DNA from: Microcebus murinus
Lineage: Eukaryota > Chordata > Mammalia > Primates > Cheirogaleidae
Direction: 5' to 3'
DNA length: 64,000 bases
Assembly: GCF_040939455.1 (NCBI RefSeq)
Contig: NC_134106.1
Span: 72,332,001 to 72,396,000, forward strand
Part shown: positions 39,626 through 53,095 of the stretch, one piece after another
How positions within the stretch are numbered: the first letter of the stretch is position 1
How the letters are laid out: the number at the start of each line of letters is the position of its first letter
The notes under the pieces: model-generated
Database searches by the model: none
What the model was told of the DNA's origin: nothing
What the model saw: the letters and a program-made list of their open reading frames with translations, nothing else
Position numbers and translations under genes: made by a program

Positions 39626-40858
39626 ACTAATAGCTTCCATTAATTGAACAAAAAGTAAGTAAGTGCTTTCTCTGCACAAGCTCACTGAATTCTCAAAATA
39701 ATACTATAAGGTAAGCATTATATCCCCATTTTTCAGATGAGAAAACTAAAAATATGAAAAGGTTAGTAACTGACTTCACTTATCTAAATAGGAAGATGAT
39801 TCCAGTCTGTTAAACTCCAAAGTTATTGACTTTTATTATTTCCCAATTATAATTTTGAAAAGTATAGCTTGGCTACTGTCCTAAAAATTCTTCTGAACTG
39901 GAACTTTGCACTCTACTTTCCATGGAATACATACCTAGAAAATGTTGACAGGACAATAGTCTAGGTGTCATTGAACTCTAATGGGTTATTGTTGGTTCAG
40001 AAATGTGTTTATAATAACCTGACAGTCTGTGTGCATGAAGACAGATTTCAAGAAATGAAAGATGCTGAGGTGGCTGCTGGACTCTTGTGTTTAATAGAGG
40101 TAGAGTGCAAAGTATATGCACTGAATTTTCATTCTTTAAAGCAAGGCTCTACAGTTCTTCCAATACTGAGTTTACTGGAATGCCCCATCTGGGCCATGGT
40201 GCAAACACACACTTTGTGTTCCATTATGATCACAAGTACCATTCTGTTTGCCCCTCTTGGGTTGCCTTCCTCAACCTCAGATCCCACCAAATCTACAAGG
40301 CATTAGATGATTTACCTACTGCTGCTTGTTTTATCACTCAACAAGCATCCTCTGACCCATTGTGTGAAATCTACGCTGGGCTTACATTTTGAATCTATGA
40401 AAAAACTTACTGTCTAGTAGGCAACACGAGGAGTGGTGAAGCTGTCTTTTGGATAGAATGATGTTTGAATGAAACCTCAAAATGTAGGGAATGTTTGAAT
40501 TAAGAGCGAGAAACAATTGTTCTGTTCTCTCTTTCAAGAAGAGAGAACAAAGCATGCACAAGCATGAAGAAACAGATTACTGCAGAAAAGAGGCACGTGG
40601 TTCAGGGCAGAGGACAGAGAGTGGAATGAAAGAGTCTGAGTAGGGGTGCCGAGATGGGAGCTGCAGAGGGGCCACAGCCAGGTGGAGAGCAGGAGGCCCA
40701 CACCTTCCCAGAGTGGGTATATGTCAGCACAGGAGATGGTTCTAGATGGCGCATGGATGAACATTTTAATATTAATAATTAAGCATTTGGTCTCATATAT
40801 ACTAGAAAAATATATACCAACTTATGATCTTATGGATATTTTTGCCTAGGATAAGGTC

Positions 40859-40861
<3 letters not shown>

Positions 40862-40891
<30 letters not shown>
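40862..40891. repeat. Isolated 30-T run
   Basis: Thirty uninterrupted T with no Alu sequence next to it on either side. Confidence 0.95.
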
Positions 40892-40893
<2 letters not shown>

Positions 40894-42365
40894 GCAGTAA
40901 CTTAGAGAGAAATAGTAAATAACATATTATATATCAATTAGAGTCTGGTATGGAAAACAGATAACCTAGGCCTTGCAAATGAGGGAATTTAATACATGGG
41001 ATTGGTTACCAAGATGTTGGAAGAGCCAAAAGAACAAAGGAAGAAGAGATTTGAAGCTCTTAATGCCCAGCTGTCTACACCAGCTTCTACAATGTTGGAG
41101 GTTGCTGGTGACTTCTGTTCTAGATCCAATAAAGTGGCACCACCTGGACCAGGGCTTGAACCACTAAAAAGGTGCTCCCCCTGTCCAGGGTGCTGGAATC
41201 TAGAACCACTGTATAACTGCAGCCACAACGGCAACCACTAGGAACTTCTAGCAATGCTAGAAGGAAGATTGTCTCTAACTCCTGACTTTTAATTCCCACT
41301 GGTTGAGTGATTGGCATACTCTAGCCCTAACAGATGCAGCTGGCAAAAGAGTCTGGAAAACATAGTTTTTAGACACCATGTTCCCCAAATAGAGAGCAGA
41401 GAGGTGAAGTGAGGGTAAGGGGCTGAACTACACAGGCAAATAACTGGCACAAAGACATAAAAAGATATGACAAAAAATAAAATAGTGAAGCAGATATGCT
41501 ACTGATAAAATTTTGGATTTGCTGTTCTAGGTAATGGAAAGTTAGCAAAAGTTCTTAATCAAAGGAGTGATCAGATTTGTGATTTTGGAAGACTACTCTC
41601 AAGGCAGCAGGAAAGACAAGATGGTGAGGAGTAGCGGGCAAGATCTGGAGGTAGAGAAATGGGTTATGAAACTCTTGCAAAAATTCTGGCACAAGAGGAT
41701 AAGGACCTGAGTTAGGGAGTAGGTAGGAGGGAATGAATTGAAGAGATACTGTGTAATTGCAACAGAGAGCCTTTGGGGGTCCCTTATAGGGCATGAGGGA
41801 AGGGGAGGAGTTGAAGACAAACCTAGAAGCCCAGCTTGGGTCACCACGGGGGTGCTATTGCCATCCCTTGAGATGGCCATTGAAAGGGAGAAATTTGATT
41901 AAGAAGTAAAATTCTCATCAAGTACAAAAAGCACATTTTCTACTGTTATTTTCAGTCTGTTGATTTATGATTAGGGCAATTTCGAATTTTAGAAGGCACT
42001 AATCATAATATTAAGTCAAGGGTACAATGATAAAATTGGACACAGAGGTTTTGGGTCTGTAATGACATTTCTTTTTCTGTTTTCTTTTGTTTATTACTTA
42101 TAAGTTTCTTGAGAGCAGGGACTATGTTTCTATTTATATCTCTGGAGCTTAACAAAGTTTCTGAGAGCAAAAGTCATCCAGGACATGCTTAATATATGGC
42201 TAAGTGCACAGATAAGAATAAAACAAATGTCTCAAATTTCAACTGTAAATGCCTCCTGGCAAGATCTTTGTTTATGCAGGGGAACAAATGCCTTGCACAG
42301 GGTGAAGATGAGAGAGTAATCAGAGATTATGAGAAAGGGTTTGGAGTCTATTTGGCATTATTCTT

Positions 42366-42691
42366 TTTTTGGAGACAGAGTCTCACTCTGTTGCCCAGGC
42401 TAGAATGCCATGGCATCAGCCTAGCTCACAGCAACCTTAAACTCTTGGGCTCAAGGAATCCTACTGCGTTAGACTCCCGAGTAGCTGGGACTACAGGCAT
42501 GTACCACCATGCCCAGCTAATTTTTCCATATATATATATTTTTAGTTGATCAGCTAATTTCTTTCTATTTTTTCAGTAGAGACGGGGTCTGGCTCTTGCT
42601 CAGGCTGGTCTTGAACTCCTGAGCCCAAATGATCTGCCTGCCTTGGGCTCCAAGAGTGCTAGGATTACAGACGGGAGCCACAGCACCCAGC
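42366..42691 (-). mobile_element. Alu, minus strand, older copy
   Basis: CTATTTGGCATTATTCTT (42348-42365) and CTATTTAGCAGTATTCTT (42692-42709) flank it with two mismatches. Confidence 0.92.
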
Positions 42692-45600
42692 CTATTTAGC
42701 AGTATTCTTATTAGTACCTCATAGAAACACTAAAGTTCACTGCCATAGGTGGGAAGTGGCCCCAGGGAAATAAACTGGGAAGTGCAGAATTCCACGCTGC
42801 AGGCAGAGCCCACACAGTGCACATAGTCCACTAAGTGGGAGTGAGACAGATCACCCCATCTGCTGATAGGTGTGTGTATGTGGGACGTTTGTAATCACAT
42901 GTTCAACTCTGACCCAAATTCCTCTTTGACTGAAGTTTTTGACAATTGGGTTAAATTTCAACTAAACATTATTTGATTTAGCTACACCCTTATAATTTAG
43001 GGACTGGAGGCTATCAGCCTCCTTTGGCTGTCTTTGCTGAAAGTAGCTCTGATGGGAGTTTTCCACAGGTAGGACAAAGTAAAACCCTGGTGTCTTGGAA
43101 AAGGGCAGGATTAGACATGATAAGAGGTATTCAAACCTTTATTTACAAAGATGTGTGGGTCCAGACGCAACCAGTCAGGGGTCTCAAACCATTCACTCTA
43201 CTTCTTTTCCAAATAGGTCCCAGTGGATTAACTCTTGACCCTGGTTTTGGTTGAGATTTTTCATTGCCGTTGGGGAGACTGATTCAAAAGGACTTCAAAT
43301 TCTTGAAGACTAGAATAAAATGATTACCCCTCATCTTGCATAGCACAGCTCACCAAGACTGACTCATTTCCAACTACCTGTTGGGCAGACACAGCATATT
43401 CAATGACTCCCATTTGACCAGAAAGAAAACTGAGACTCAGAGAGGGAAAGTGTCTTGTCTCAGGCTACACAGCTAGGAAACAGCAGAGAAGGCAAGCCTT
43501 CTGAGGGTAAGCCTAGAACTGTCTCCACTACATCAGAGATGCCTCCCTTTCAAACCTTGATCCTAAATGCAAGGCAAGGTTTGCATCAGAATGAGGTATA
43601 AATACTCAGGATTGGGACATTTCTCTTCATTGCTAGTTTATCGCTAGTGAGTTTGGCTATTAGACCAGAGAGGCAGAGAAATCAGTGTCTGGCACATTGG
43701 AGGTGCTAAATAATGAAGAAAGGAGGTTTTCATATTGTCTTGGAAGACCCCAGGCTGCAGCAGCAAACCCTGGCCTTTCCTAGCAGTTCATGCCAGCCTG
43801 GGCTGAGTTGTGCTTGGGGGTCTGGGGGAGGAGCAGTTTTATTGCTGCCAAACATCCTCAGTGACTCTTGGGGATGGTACCTGTTCCTTACTCACATTTC
43901 CACTCTCAGTATCTTCAATGGGCATACAAAATAAGCATTGTGATAAGCTCAAGAGAGTGCAGGATTTACAGTCAGATATTAGGGATTCCTGGCTATGCAA
44001 TCCTGGGGGTGGATCAGTCGCCCTGACAACAACTCTCTCATTTATGGAATAATAAGCAGTTTATTTACTCACTCATTCAGCAAATATTTATTAAGCATTT
44101 ACCTTGTTCCAGGACTTTGCTCACTCCTTGTTAATATCCCAGACACTAATAAATTGCAGCCCATGTCATTGAGGAGTTTGCAGAGCTATGGATCCTCCCA
44201 GGATTCAACTCTGTTCTCTGTAGGCATTGCTGAGAGGATTCATGGAGATCAACCATGTGGCTATCTTCTTAAAGGACAAAGACTGAGAATCCCAAGGGCT
44301 GGAGGCACCTCTTTGCCCCCCTCGGTTGCTGTGCAGAAGTTGAAGGTATAGGAGAGTGGGCAACTCAACAATTGGCCCAAAGCCTGTTACTTCACCTGTA
44401 AAATGCGGGGCTAAATATATTATAAAGATCAAGGAGTCCAAACTTCGCCTTCATGTTTGAGGATAAGAGGCCAAAGAAATCAGCCCCAAGGTTCCCGCAT
44501 TCTTGTGTGTTGGAGCTGGTATTCAAGTCCTAGACTCTTAACTCCTGATCCAGGAATGGGACCTTGCATGTATGCTTATTAATGCAGTAGACACTTTGGG
44601 TTGCTCACTAACATACATCTCTACCTATCTTCCTTACTAACAAAACCCAGTCTTGTTCCTATACCAGCAGGTATGAGGGTTCTAATTTTTCCACATTCTT
44701 ACCACCAGTTGTATGTTTTCCCCCTTTAGAGTGGGTGTCAAGTGTTATCTCATTGTGGTTTTGATTTGTGTTTCCTTCATCACTAACGATTTTGAGCATC
44801 ATTTTATGTGTTTATTTGTCATTTGCATATCTTCTTTTGGGAAAAGTATATCCAAATCTTTTGCTTATTTTAAAATTAGGTTGTCTTTTAACTGTTGAAT
44901 TCTAAGTGATTTTTATATATTCTAGACACAAGTTCCTTATCAGACATATGGATTTGCAAATATTCCCTCTCATTTTGTGAGTTGTGATGGTGGCCTATGA
45001 AGTAAAAAAGCTTTTAATTTTGATTAAGTCCACTTCAATTTTTCTTTTATTGTTTGTGCTTTTGGTTTTGTGTCTAGAAACCATTGCCTAAACTTATAGA
45101 CCATAAACTTTTAAAGTGTTCATTGATATGGTTGGGGTTAAATCTATCATCTTGCTATTTGTTTACCATTTGTCCCATTTATTCTTTATCTCCTTTTTCT
45201 TTATTCTTTCTGTCTTCTTTTGGGTTAATTACATATTTTATGCTTCCATTTTATCTCCTCTGTTGGTTTATTAGATATGAAATCTTTATTATTTTTGTGA
45301 TTGCTTTAGGGTTTAGAGTACACAACTTATCACATGCTACCTTTAAGTGATATTACATCTTATGTGTAGTATAACAACCTTAAAAGATTATGCTATCATT
45401 TCTTTCCTCCAGATTTTTGTGCTGCTGTCATACATTTTACCTTTATGTATGGTATGAATTCCACATTACCTTGTTATTATTTATATTGAAATCATCAATT
45501 ATCTTTTAGAGAGATTTAAATAGAAATTAAAATTTTACCATGTAGTTACCATTTCTTCTGCTCTTCATTCTTTTGTGTAGATCCAGATTTCCATCTGCTA

Positions 45601-45897
45601 TTATTTTTCTTCTTCCTATAGGACTTCCTCAATTTTTTTTGGTAGTGTGGGTCTGCTGGTTATAAATTCTTTCAGCTTCTATTCGTCTGAAACAGTTTTT
45701 ATCTCTCCTTCATTTCTAAAAGATATTTTTGCTGATATACAATCCTAGGTTGACAGGGTTTCTTTCACTGCTTTAAAGATATTGCTCCACATCTTTGTGT
45801 TTGCATTGTTTCCTATGAGAAGTTTGCTATCATTTTTACCTTTGTTCTTCTATGTAACATGTCTGTTTTTCTGGCTGCTTTAAATGTTTTTCTCCTT

Positions 45898-46238
45898 GGC
45901 TGGGCGCAATGGCTCACGTCTGTAATCCTAGCACTCTGGGGGGCCAAGGCGGGTGGATTGCTCGAGGTCAGGAGTTCAAAACCAGCCCGAGCAAGAGTGA
46001 GACCCCCATCTCTACTATAAATAGAAAGAAATTAATTGGCCAGATAATATACATAGAAAAAATTAGCCGGGCATGGTGGCACATGCCTGTAGTCCCAGCC
46101 TCTCAGGAGGCTGAGGCAGAAGGATTGCTTGAGCCCAGAAGTTTGAGGTTACTGTGAGCTAGTCTGATGCCACGGCACTCACTCTAGCCTGGGCAACAAA
46201 GCGAGACTCTGTTTCAAAAATAAATAAATAAATAAATC
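45898..46238 (+). mobile_element. Full-length Alu nested in L1
   Basis: TTTTTCTCCTT flanks it at 45887-45897 and 46239-46249. The tail is an AAAT repeat. Confidence 0.93.
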
Positions 46239-46494
46239 TTTTTCTCCTTATCATTAGTTTTGAATAATCAATAATTTGAATAATTTGATGAGATGTGGTA
46301 TACTTTTCTTCATGTTTCTTGTGCTTGGGGTTTGTTGATCTTCTTGGATCTGCATGTTAACAGTTTTAGTCAAATTTAGAAATGATTTTGGTTATTATTT
46401 CTCTAAATACTTTTTTCCATACCTTCTGATTTCTCCTCTTCTTTGGGGACTCTAATACACTTCAATCAGGCTACTTGAAGTCCTATAGCTCACT

Positions 46495-46665
46495 GTCTCA
46501 CAGCTTAGTAGAGAAGGCAATAAAGCAAGTCAGTTTTTCCAAATGGAATGTGTTACATGCTAAATAAGCAAAACGCCCATGGTGTTATGGGCACAGAGAT
46601 AAAGGACATAGGACCTGGACAAAGGAAAGAGGGTGGGAGAAGTCGGGCAGGATTCCACAAGGCTG
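46495..46665 (+). repeat. Old interspersed repeat, copy A
   Basis: Shares GCACAGAGATAAAGGACATA and neighbouring words with 48085-48300. The family is not named with confidence. Confidence 0.6.
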
Positions 46666-48084
46666 CTCTATTAATTTTTTTAATTCTGTTTTTCTGTGTA
46701 TTTGCCATTTGTTATAGTGTTTATTGCTGTGTCCTTAGGTTTACTAATCTTTTCTTTTGCAATATCTAACCTTCTTTTAATCTCATCTATACTTTTCATC
46801 TCAGATCTTCAGAGATTGCAGTTTTCATCCCCAAAAGTTCAATGTGGTTTTGTTTGTTTTTTTAGATCTTTTCTATCTCTACTTAACATATGGTAAACAT
46901 AGGAAATATAAGAATAACTGTTTCAATATCCTTGTCTTGTAGTTCTAGCACCTGTGTCAGTTCTGAGAAGGTATAATTGATTGAATTTTCTCCTTATTAT
47001 GGGTTTTTTCCTGTTTCTTTGTATGCTTGGTTATTTCTTATTAAATGCTATACCTTGTACATTTTGCTGTGTTGGGTGGGGGATGTTTTTGCATTCTCAT
47101 AAGTATTCTGGACTTTTGTTCTGGAATGGAGTTTAACTACTCTTGATCCTTTTAGGTCTTGCTTTTAAGGCTTGATAGACAGGACTGGAGCAGTAGTCTG
47201 ACTAGGGCTAATCAGTCACCAGTATTAAGACAAGATCTTTCAATGTAACATATTCAATATCCCATAAAATCATGAGGTTTTTCATTTGTGCTGGTAGAAA
47301 CAGGCATTATTCCTGACTTTGTGTGAATGTCAGACATTGTTACCCTCTAACCATTTTGTTTGGTTCTTTCTTTGGCCTTGGGTGGTTTCCTTGCTGGTTG
47401 GTTCTCTGGAGACTGCTTGAAGGGCACCCTCTGCAGATCTCTGGAGTTCTCTATTCATGTCTCCTCTCCAGTACTCTGTTCTGCAAACTTCAGTTGGCTT
47501 GATCTTCCTGGACTCTCAGCTCTGTCTCCTCAACTCAGGGTTTCTCTACAGTCTGCCTAGGTTTCCCCATAACTGTGCTATCAACTAGAAAGTCTCCTAA
47601 TAAGCTGGGGAAATTGTATGACTCACATCATTTATTTCCAGTTTCTCAGAGATCAGTTTTCTTCATTGTATGATATCCAGTGCCTTGAAAGCTGTTGTTT
47701 CATGCAGGAAGCTTAATCTTCGCCAGAAACAGAAGTCCTCTTCTTAAAAATTGTTGATCATATTGAAATAATGAAAATTTTATCTCTTCCTTTCCAATCC
47801 TTCTACCTATAATTTCTTTTTCTTGCCTTATTGTCTTGGCTAAGACTGCCAGAACTATGATAACAATAATAGAAATAATGGGTTACTTTGTTTTATTCCT
47901 AATTTTAAAAGTTCTCTTAAGTTTTTAACTAAATATAATGGTTGATGCAGGTTTTAGCCCATAAATTTCACTTGCTTCATTCTATTTCATTTGAGTTCAG
48001 TGAATCTCCTTAGCAAAAATATATGCCAAGTATTATATTTTAGGATTTGGGCATACAAAGAGGCAGGCGGTAGTGTCTTTGACA

Positions 48085-48300
48085 GAGGGAGCTCAGAGTT
48101 TAGTAGGGAGTGAGGAAAATCAAGCCAGCTGTTCCAAATGTAGTGTGTTACACACTAAACGAGAGATATGTCCAGGTGCTGGAGCACAGAGATAAAGGAC
48201 ATATGATTTGCCTGAAGGAAAGGGGGTGGAAGAAGTTACGGAGGACTTCACAGAGGTGGTGACACTTAAGCATAATCTTGAAGGATGGGTAGGAGTTCAA
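48085..48300 (+). repeat. Old interspersed repeat, copy B
   Basis: Related to copy A at 46495; extends further right (AAGCATAATCTTGAAGGATG). Confidence 0.6.
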
Positions 48301-51120
48301 TAGCCTGACCAAAGGGGAATGGCACTGTAGGCAGAAGCAAGAACATATGCAAAGCACATGTGAAAGCAAATAGTCAATGTGACTAGAGGAGTGCTTAGGG
48401 AAAGGACAGGAATGGAGAGAAATGAGGTTGGAAAAGTAGACTTAGGTCTGGTCATGACGGCTTTTAGATAATCTTTAACCTTTGTTCTTAAGGGCACCTC
48501 CTTTTGGGTAGAATAGAGGTACATCTGTGAATCATCTCTTTATAGATCTGGGGCATATAACTCTGTGGTGTATGCTATTTATTCTTATTGTTTTATGATT
48601 TTTTGTGTTAACCGGATGAACTAATAAAAAATGTCCAGTGGAGTAAAAAGACCTGGGCAGGGTGCAGTGAAGAGGGGTGCTTTGGCAAGGCTGTTTTACA
48701 GCCCAGTGACTCCAGTTTTTAGATTTCACAAACCAGTTCAAAAGAATTTGGGTTGCAAAGATGTTAAAATATAACAACAATAATAAGTACATAGGTGATC
48801 ATGTCATACCATAAATAACAACAACAACAACAACATCAAAACACAAACAAACAGGGAAAACATAATTTCAGGCAGAACAGTGGGCAACCTGATCATGACA
48901 TGTTATGTAACCCAGTCATGATGTATCAGTGGGATTTTCAGGCTGGAAATGAGAAGGGAGGACAGCAAGCTGATGAAGGAAATCCATATCTTGGGCAAGT
49001 GAGTCCTCTGATGTGTGCCCCACAGTCAAACCACCCTTCTCCCTACTCCCCCACTCTCACATCAAGAGCCTCCTCTTCCAGGTTGGAAGGAACGATGGAC
49101 TGTGCTCAGGAGCCCAGTGCCAGCACATGTGTTCCTGTTGGTGGATCACAGCTCCACTGGCCCCGAGCTTGCTTTTCCTATCTAAGAACTTGGTCCTGTG
49201 ATCATTGGCCAGCTGGCCAAGAGCCACATATTGTATTAATCTCATTGAGATTGGGGAACAGCAGGAGCCAATGGCTCCTTTGATTAGACCTGGACTGGCA
49301 GGACTAGATAATGGGCAGGGCTGTACCGTGGCTCCTGTCTGGATGAAAGGTCTCCTCGGGCTTGACAAAGATGACTCAGGACCTTTGGACCTGACAACTG
49401 CACAGACTGCTTCACCCTGTCCCAGTACATGTGAGCTCTCTCAGCCCCTAGTTTTTCATTTATGAGTACTTGGATGGGATGAGGAATTTGCATCACAGCC
49501 CTTATCACAGTCATTGCTGGGAGAAACTTTGTGCTTATCTAGAAAGGCTATTTCTTCTGTGATCTGAAGAAAAAGGGTAAAGCTCAGGCCACTTCCCCAG
49601 GCTGATTCATTTATCTTTCTTGATAGTTTCTGATTAAATGCAACTCTTTTGAGATGTTCCACTTTCTTGTTGCCTTGGATGTCCTTGGTCACTCAGTATG
49701 CCCAGGAAGCTTAGCTTCTAACATCTTGGTGAACGTGGGGCTGATTTGTATCTTGTTTGTATCTGCCAAGTTAGGAACTAGCTCTTTATCCCTAGAAAAG
49801 GCAGTATGAGGTACCAATTCAGAGTGTGCTGAGAGACCACCCACAGGCTGGGATTCCAAAGCTGCTGTCCAGAGTGAGTCCTGTCCTCGTCCCCAGCCAG
49901 CTTCCCCACAGCATCCAGAATCTGATCATCCTTGGATGTCAGAGCTGACAGGGACATCTTCTTGAAGAAAATTTATTCTCAGGGATTGTAACCAAGAGTC
50001 TATAGGATTCCAAAGAGTCCAGGAACACCCAAATTGTGTGCAAAATTTCCGATTAAATTTTTCTGATAAAGCTTTCGCCAGATTCTCAACCTTAACCCCC
50101 CCAAAAGTTCAAGAAGCCTCAATCTAATGCAAACAATCCCTTGTTAAATGATGAGAAACCAGAGAAGTCAAGTGATCTACTCAAAGTTACACAACTAGAA
50201 AGGAGAGGAACTGGAAGAGAACCTTGGGTCTGCTATACCCCACTCTCTAACCTCTCTTGGAATCTAGAGAATTCTCCAAAGTGATCCGCTCCACTCCTAT
50301 ATCAGGCTAAACACTCGTATGTCTGGGCCCATCACCGAGAGTCTCTGAGCAAAGGGCCAGGTGTTTAGCAAGCTCCCTGGGTGTTTTGGGGGCACACTAA
50401 AGTTTGAGAATCCAGGACCCTTCCCAAAATTAAAAAAAAAAAAACATACGAAAACGGTTAAGAATGAGATGATTGTAACCACTTTCAGCTCTTTTAGCTA
50501 TTTTCTTTTCTGGTGATTTTCTGCACATTTCTAAATAACATGCTTTTATAACTATTCTTTCCTCCTAGCTCCCCTTTTCTCTCCCCATTTTCCTTTTAGC
50601 TTTAGATATTATCACCTGAGTCATTATCATGGAAAATAAAGATCATTAGGCTGATCTGGTGGTTCTCAGGTGCCCAGCTGGGCACACTTCTGTCATCTCC
50701 ACCATCAGGGAATGCTCCTGAGACACGACTGACCTCAGGAGCCACAGCAGGTCCAGTCTCTGCCCACCTGGGGCACTGGAGATCTGGCCTATGACTTACA
50801 TTCCCAGCTGCCGCCCACAGCTGCTCTGAGCCCACAAGAAACCTAGGAATCCCTTATAAACCTTCTCAATGGGAATGAGTGGGGATCTCTACATTCTCCA
50901 GACTTGCAAGGTCCCCCTGCTGCTTCTCCTCACCTATACTCCAGTATTTTCATTCCCTTGCCTACACACTTTCAAGTCGATATCATCTTCCCAGCTCGAG
51001 AGATGTTGATTAGACACTCCATAATTTTTCATTTGTTGTTCTTTCATTTGTGTTCACTTTTTAAAGAAAAGTCATTCCTCTGCTCAGGGACTCAGTTGTG
51101 TAATATCCTCTGCTTCCCCC

Positions 51121-51225
51121 ACTTGTGTCTCTAAGGCTGAGACCACCATACTTGGTTTTGACTCTCCACCCTAATACAGCACTTGGCAACTAGCAAATGC
51201 TTAATGCGCATTTGTTGAATGAATA
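51121..51225 (+). mobile_element. L2 3' end
   Basis: Ends GCTTAATGCGCATTTGTTGA then ATGAATAAC, the L2 tail. Confidence 0.65.
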
Positions 51226-51226
51226 A

Positions 51227-51596
<370 letters not shown>

Positions 51597-51959
51597 AGAT
51601 ATTGCACTTTTTATAACTTGAAGGTTTGTGATGACCCTCCATGAAGTGAGTCTATTAAGGCCATTTTTTCCAATAATATTGTGTTTCTGTGCCAAACTTT
51701 AGTAATTCACACAATATTTCAAACTTTGAAATTATTATTATATCTGTTATGATGGACTGTGATCAGTGATCTTTGATGTTACTATTGTAATTGTTTTGGG
51801 GCACCACAAACCATGCCCATATGAGATGGCGAACTTAATGTTGTGTGTGTTCTGCCTGCTCCACCAACCTGACATCCCCTTATCTTTCTCCCTCTCTCTG
51901 GGCCTCCCTATTCCCTAAGACACAACAATACTCAAATTGGGCCAATTAATAATTCTACA

Positions 51960-52480
51960 ATGGCCTCTAAATGTTCAAGGAAAAGCAAGAATTGTTTATC
52001 TCTCACTTTAAATCAAAAGCTAGGAATGTTTAAGCTTAGTGAGGAAGGAATGATGAAAGCCAACATATACCAAAATCTAAGCCTCTTGTGTCAAATTGTT
52101 AGCCAAGTTACAAATGCAAGGAAAGCTCTTGAAGGAAATTAGAAGTGTTACTCCAGTGAACACATAAATGATAAGAAAGCAAAGCAGCCTTATTGCTGAT
52201 CTGGAGAAAATTTTAGTGGTCTGGATAGAAGATCAAAGCAGCCACAATATTCCCTTGAGCCACAGCCTAATACAGGTCAAGTCCCAAACTCTCTTCTATT
52301 CCATGAGTGCTGAGAGAGGTGAGGAAGCTGCAGAAAAAAATGCTTGAAGCTACCAGAGATTTGTTCCAAGAGATTTGAGGAAAGAAGCTATCTCCATAAC
52401 ATAAAAGTGCAAGGTGAAGCAACAAGCTGATATAAAAGCTACAGCAAGTTATCCAGATCTAGCTAAGAACATTGACAAGG
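51960..52480 (+). pseudogene. Tigger1 transposase, N-terminal remnant
   Basis: Starts MASKCSRKSKNCLSLTLNQK, the DNA-binding helix-turn-helix start of the CENP-B-like transposase. Stop codons break the frame from 52141 on. Confidence 0.82.
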
Positions 52481-52504
52481 GTAGCTACACTAAACAACAG
52501 GTGC

Positions 52505-52720
52505 AGATGTTAATAATAATTTAGTGCACATTCTCAAAAAGTTAGAAGAGAGGATTTTGAATGTTCACCACACAAAGAAATGATAAGTGCTCGAGGTGAT
52601 GTATATGCTAATTAGTACCCTGATTTGATCATTACACATTGTATACATGTATCAAAATAACAGTCTATATCCCATAAATATGTATAATTATTATGCATCA
52701 ACAAAAAATAAAAGGTAAAA
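52505..52720 (+). mobile_element. L1 3' end inside the Tigger1
   Basis: Words GAGGTGATGTATATGCTAAT, TTACACATTGTATACATGTA and CCCATAAATATGTATAATTA, ending AAAAATAAAA, are a primate-era L1 3'UTR in sense orientation. No clear target duplication flanks it. Confidence 0.8.
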
Positions 52721-52762
52721 GAGAACATTCATGATTCATGGGAGGAGGTCAAAATATTAACA

Positions 52763-53095
52763 TTGATAGAAGTTTGGAAGAAGTTGATTCTAACCTGCAT
52801 GATGACTGAGGGGTTCAAGATTTCAATGGAGGAAGTCACTGCAAAAGTGGTGGAAATAGCAAGAGAACTAGAATCAGAAGTGGAGCTTGAAGATCTGACT
52901 GAATTGCTACAATCTCATGATAAAACTTTAACAGATGAGGAGTTGCTTCCTACGGATGAGCAAAGAAAGTGTTTTCCTGAGTTGGAATCTGCTCCTGGTG
53001 AAGACGCTGTGGACATTGTTGGAAGGGCAACAACGGATTTAGAATATTACATAAACTTAGTTGATAAATCAGTGGCGAGGTCTGAAGAGGACTGA
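52763..53095 (+). pseudogene. Tigger1 transposase, C-terminal remnant
   Basis: A 110-codon open frame matching the acidic C-terminal end of Tigger1 transposase (EIARELESEVELEDLTELLQ). It lacks the catalytic domain and is not a host gene. Confidence 0.85.

Larger units (their letters stand above)
34720..41340. other. FABP1-THNSL2 intergenic, left part
   Basis: Largely unique sequence with a GT repeat, an AT-rich palindromic patch, a MIR-like stretch (39640-39830) and a poly(T) run. No gene found. 35430-36110 and 37900-38500 are GC-richer without forming a CpG island. Confidence 0.55.
44660..47700 (-). mobile_element. Old antisense L1 block with nested insertions
   Basis: Antisense L1 ORF2-like words (ATCTCATTGTGGTTTTGATT, GCTTATTTTAAAATTAGGTT, TAAATTCTTTCAGCTTCTAT). 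Interrupted by an Alu (45898) and another old repeat (46495). Boundaries are approximate; several L1 pieces may be joined here. Confidence 0.7.

Noticed and set aside
52763..53095. 110-codon frame as a possible domesticated transposase gene
   Set aside because: It is the acidic C-terminal tail of Tigger1 without the catalytic domain, inside a broken transposon arm.
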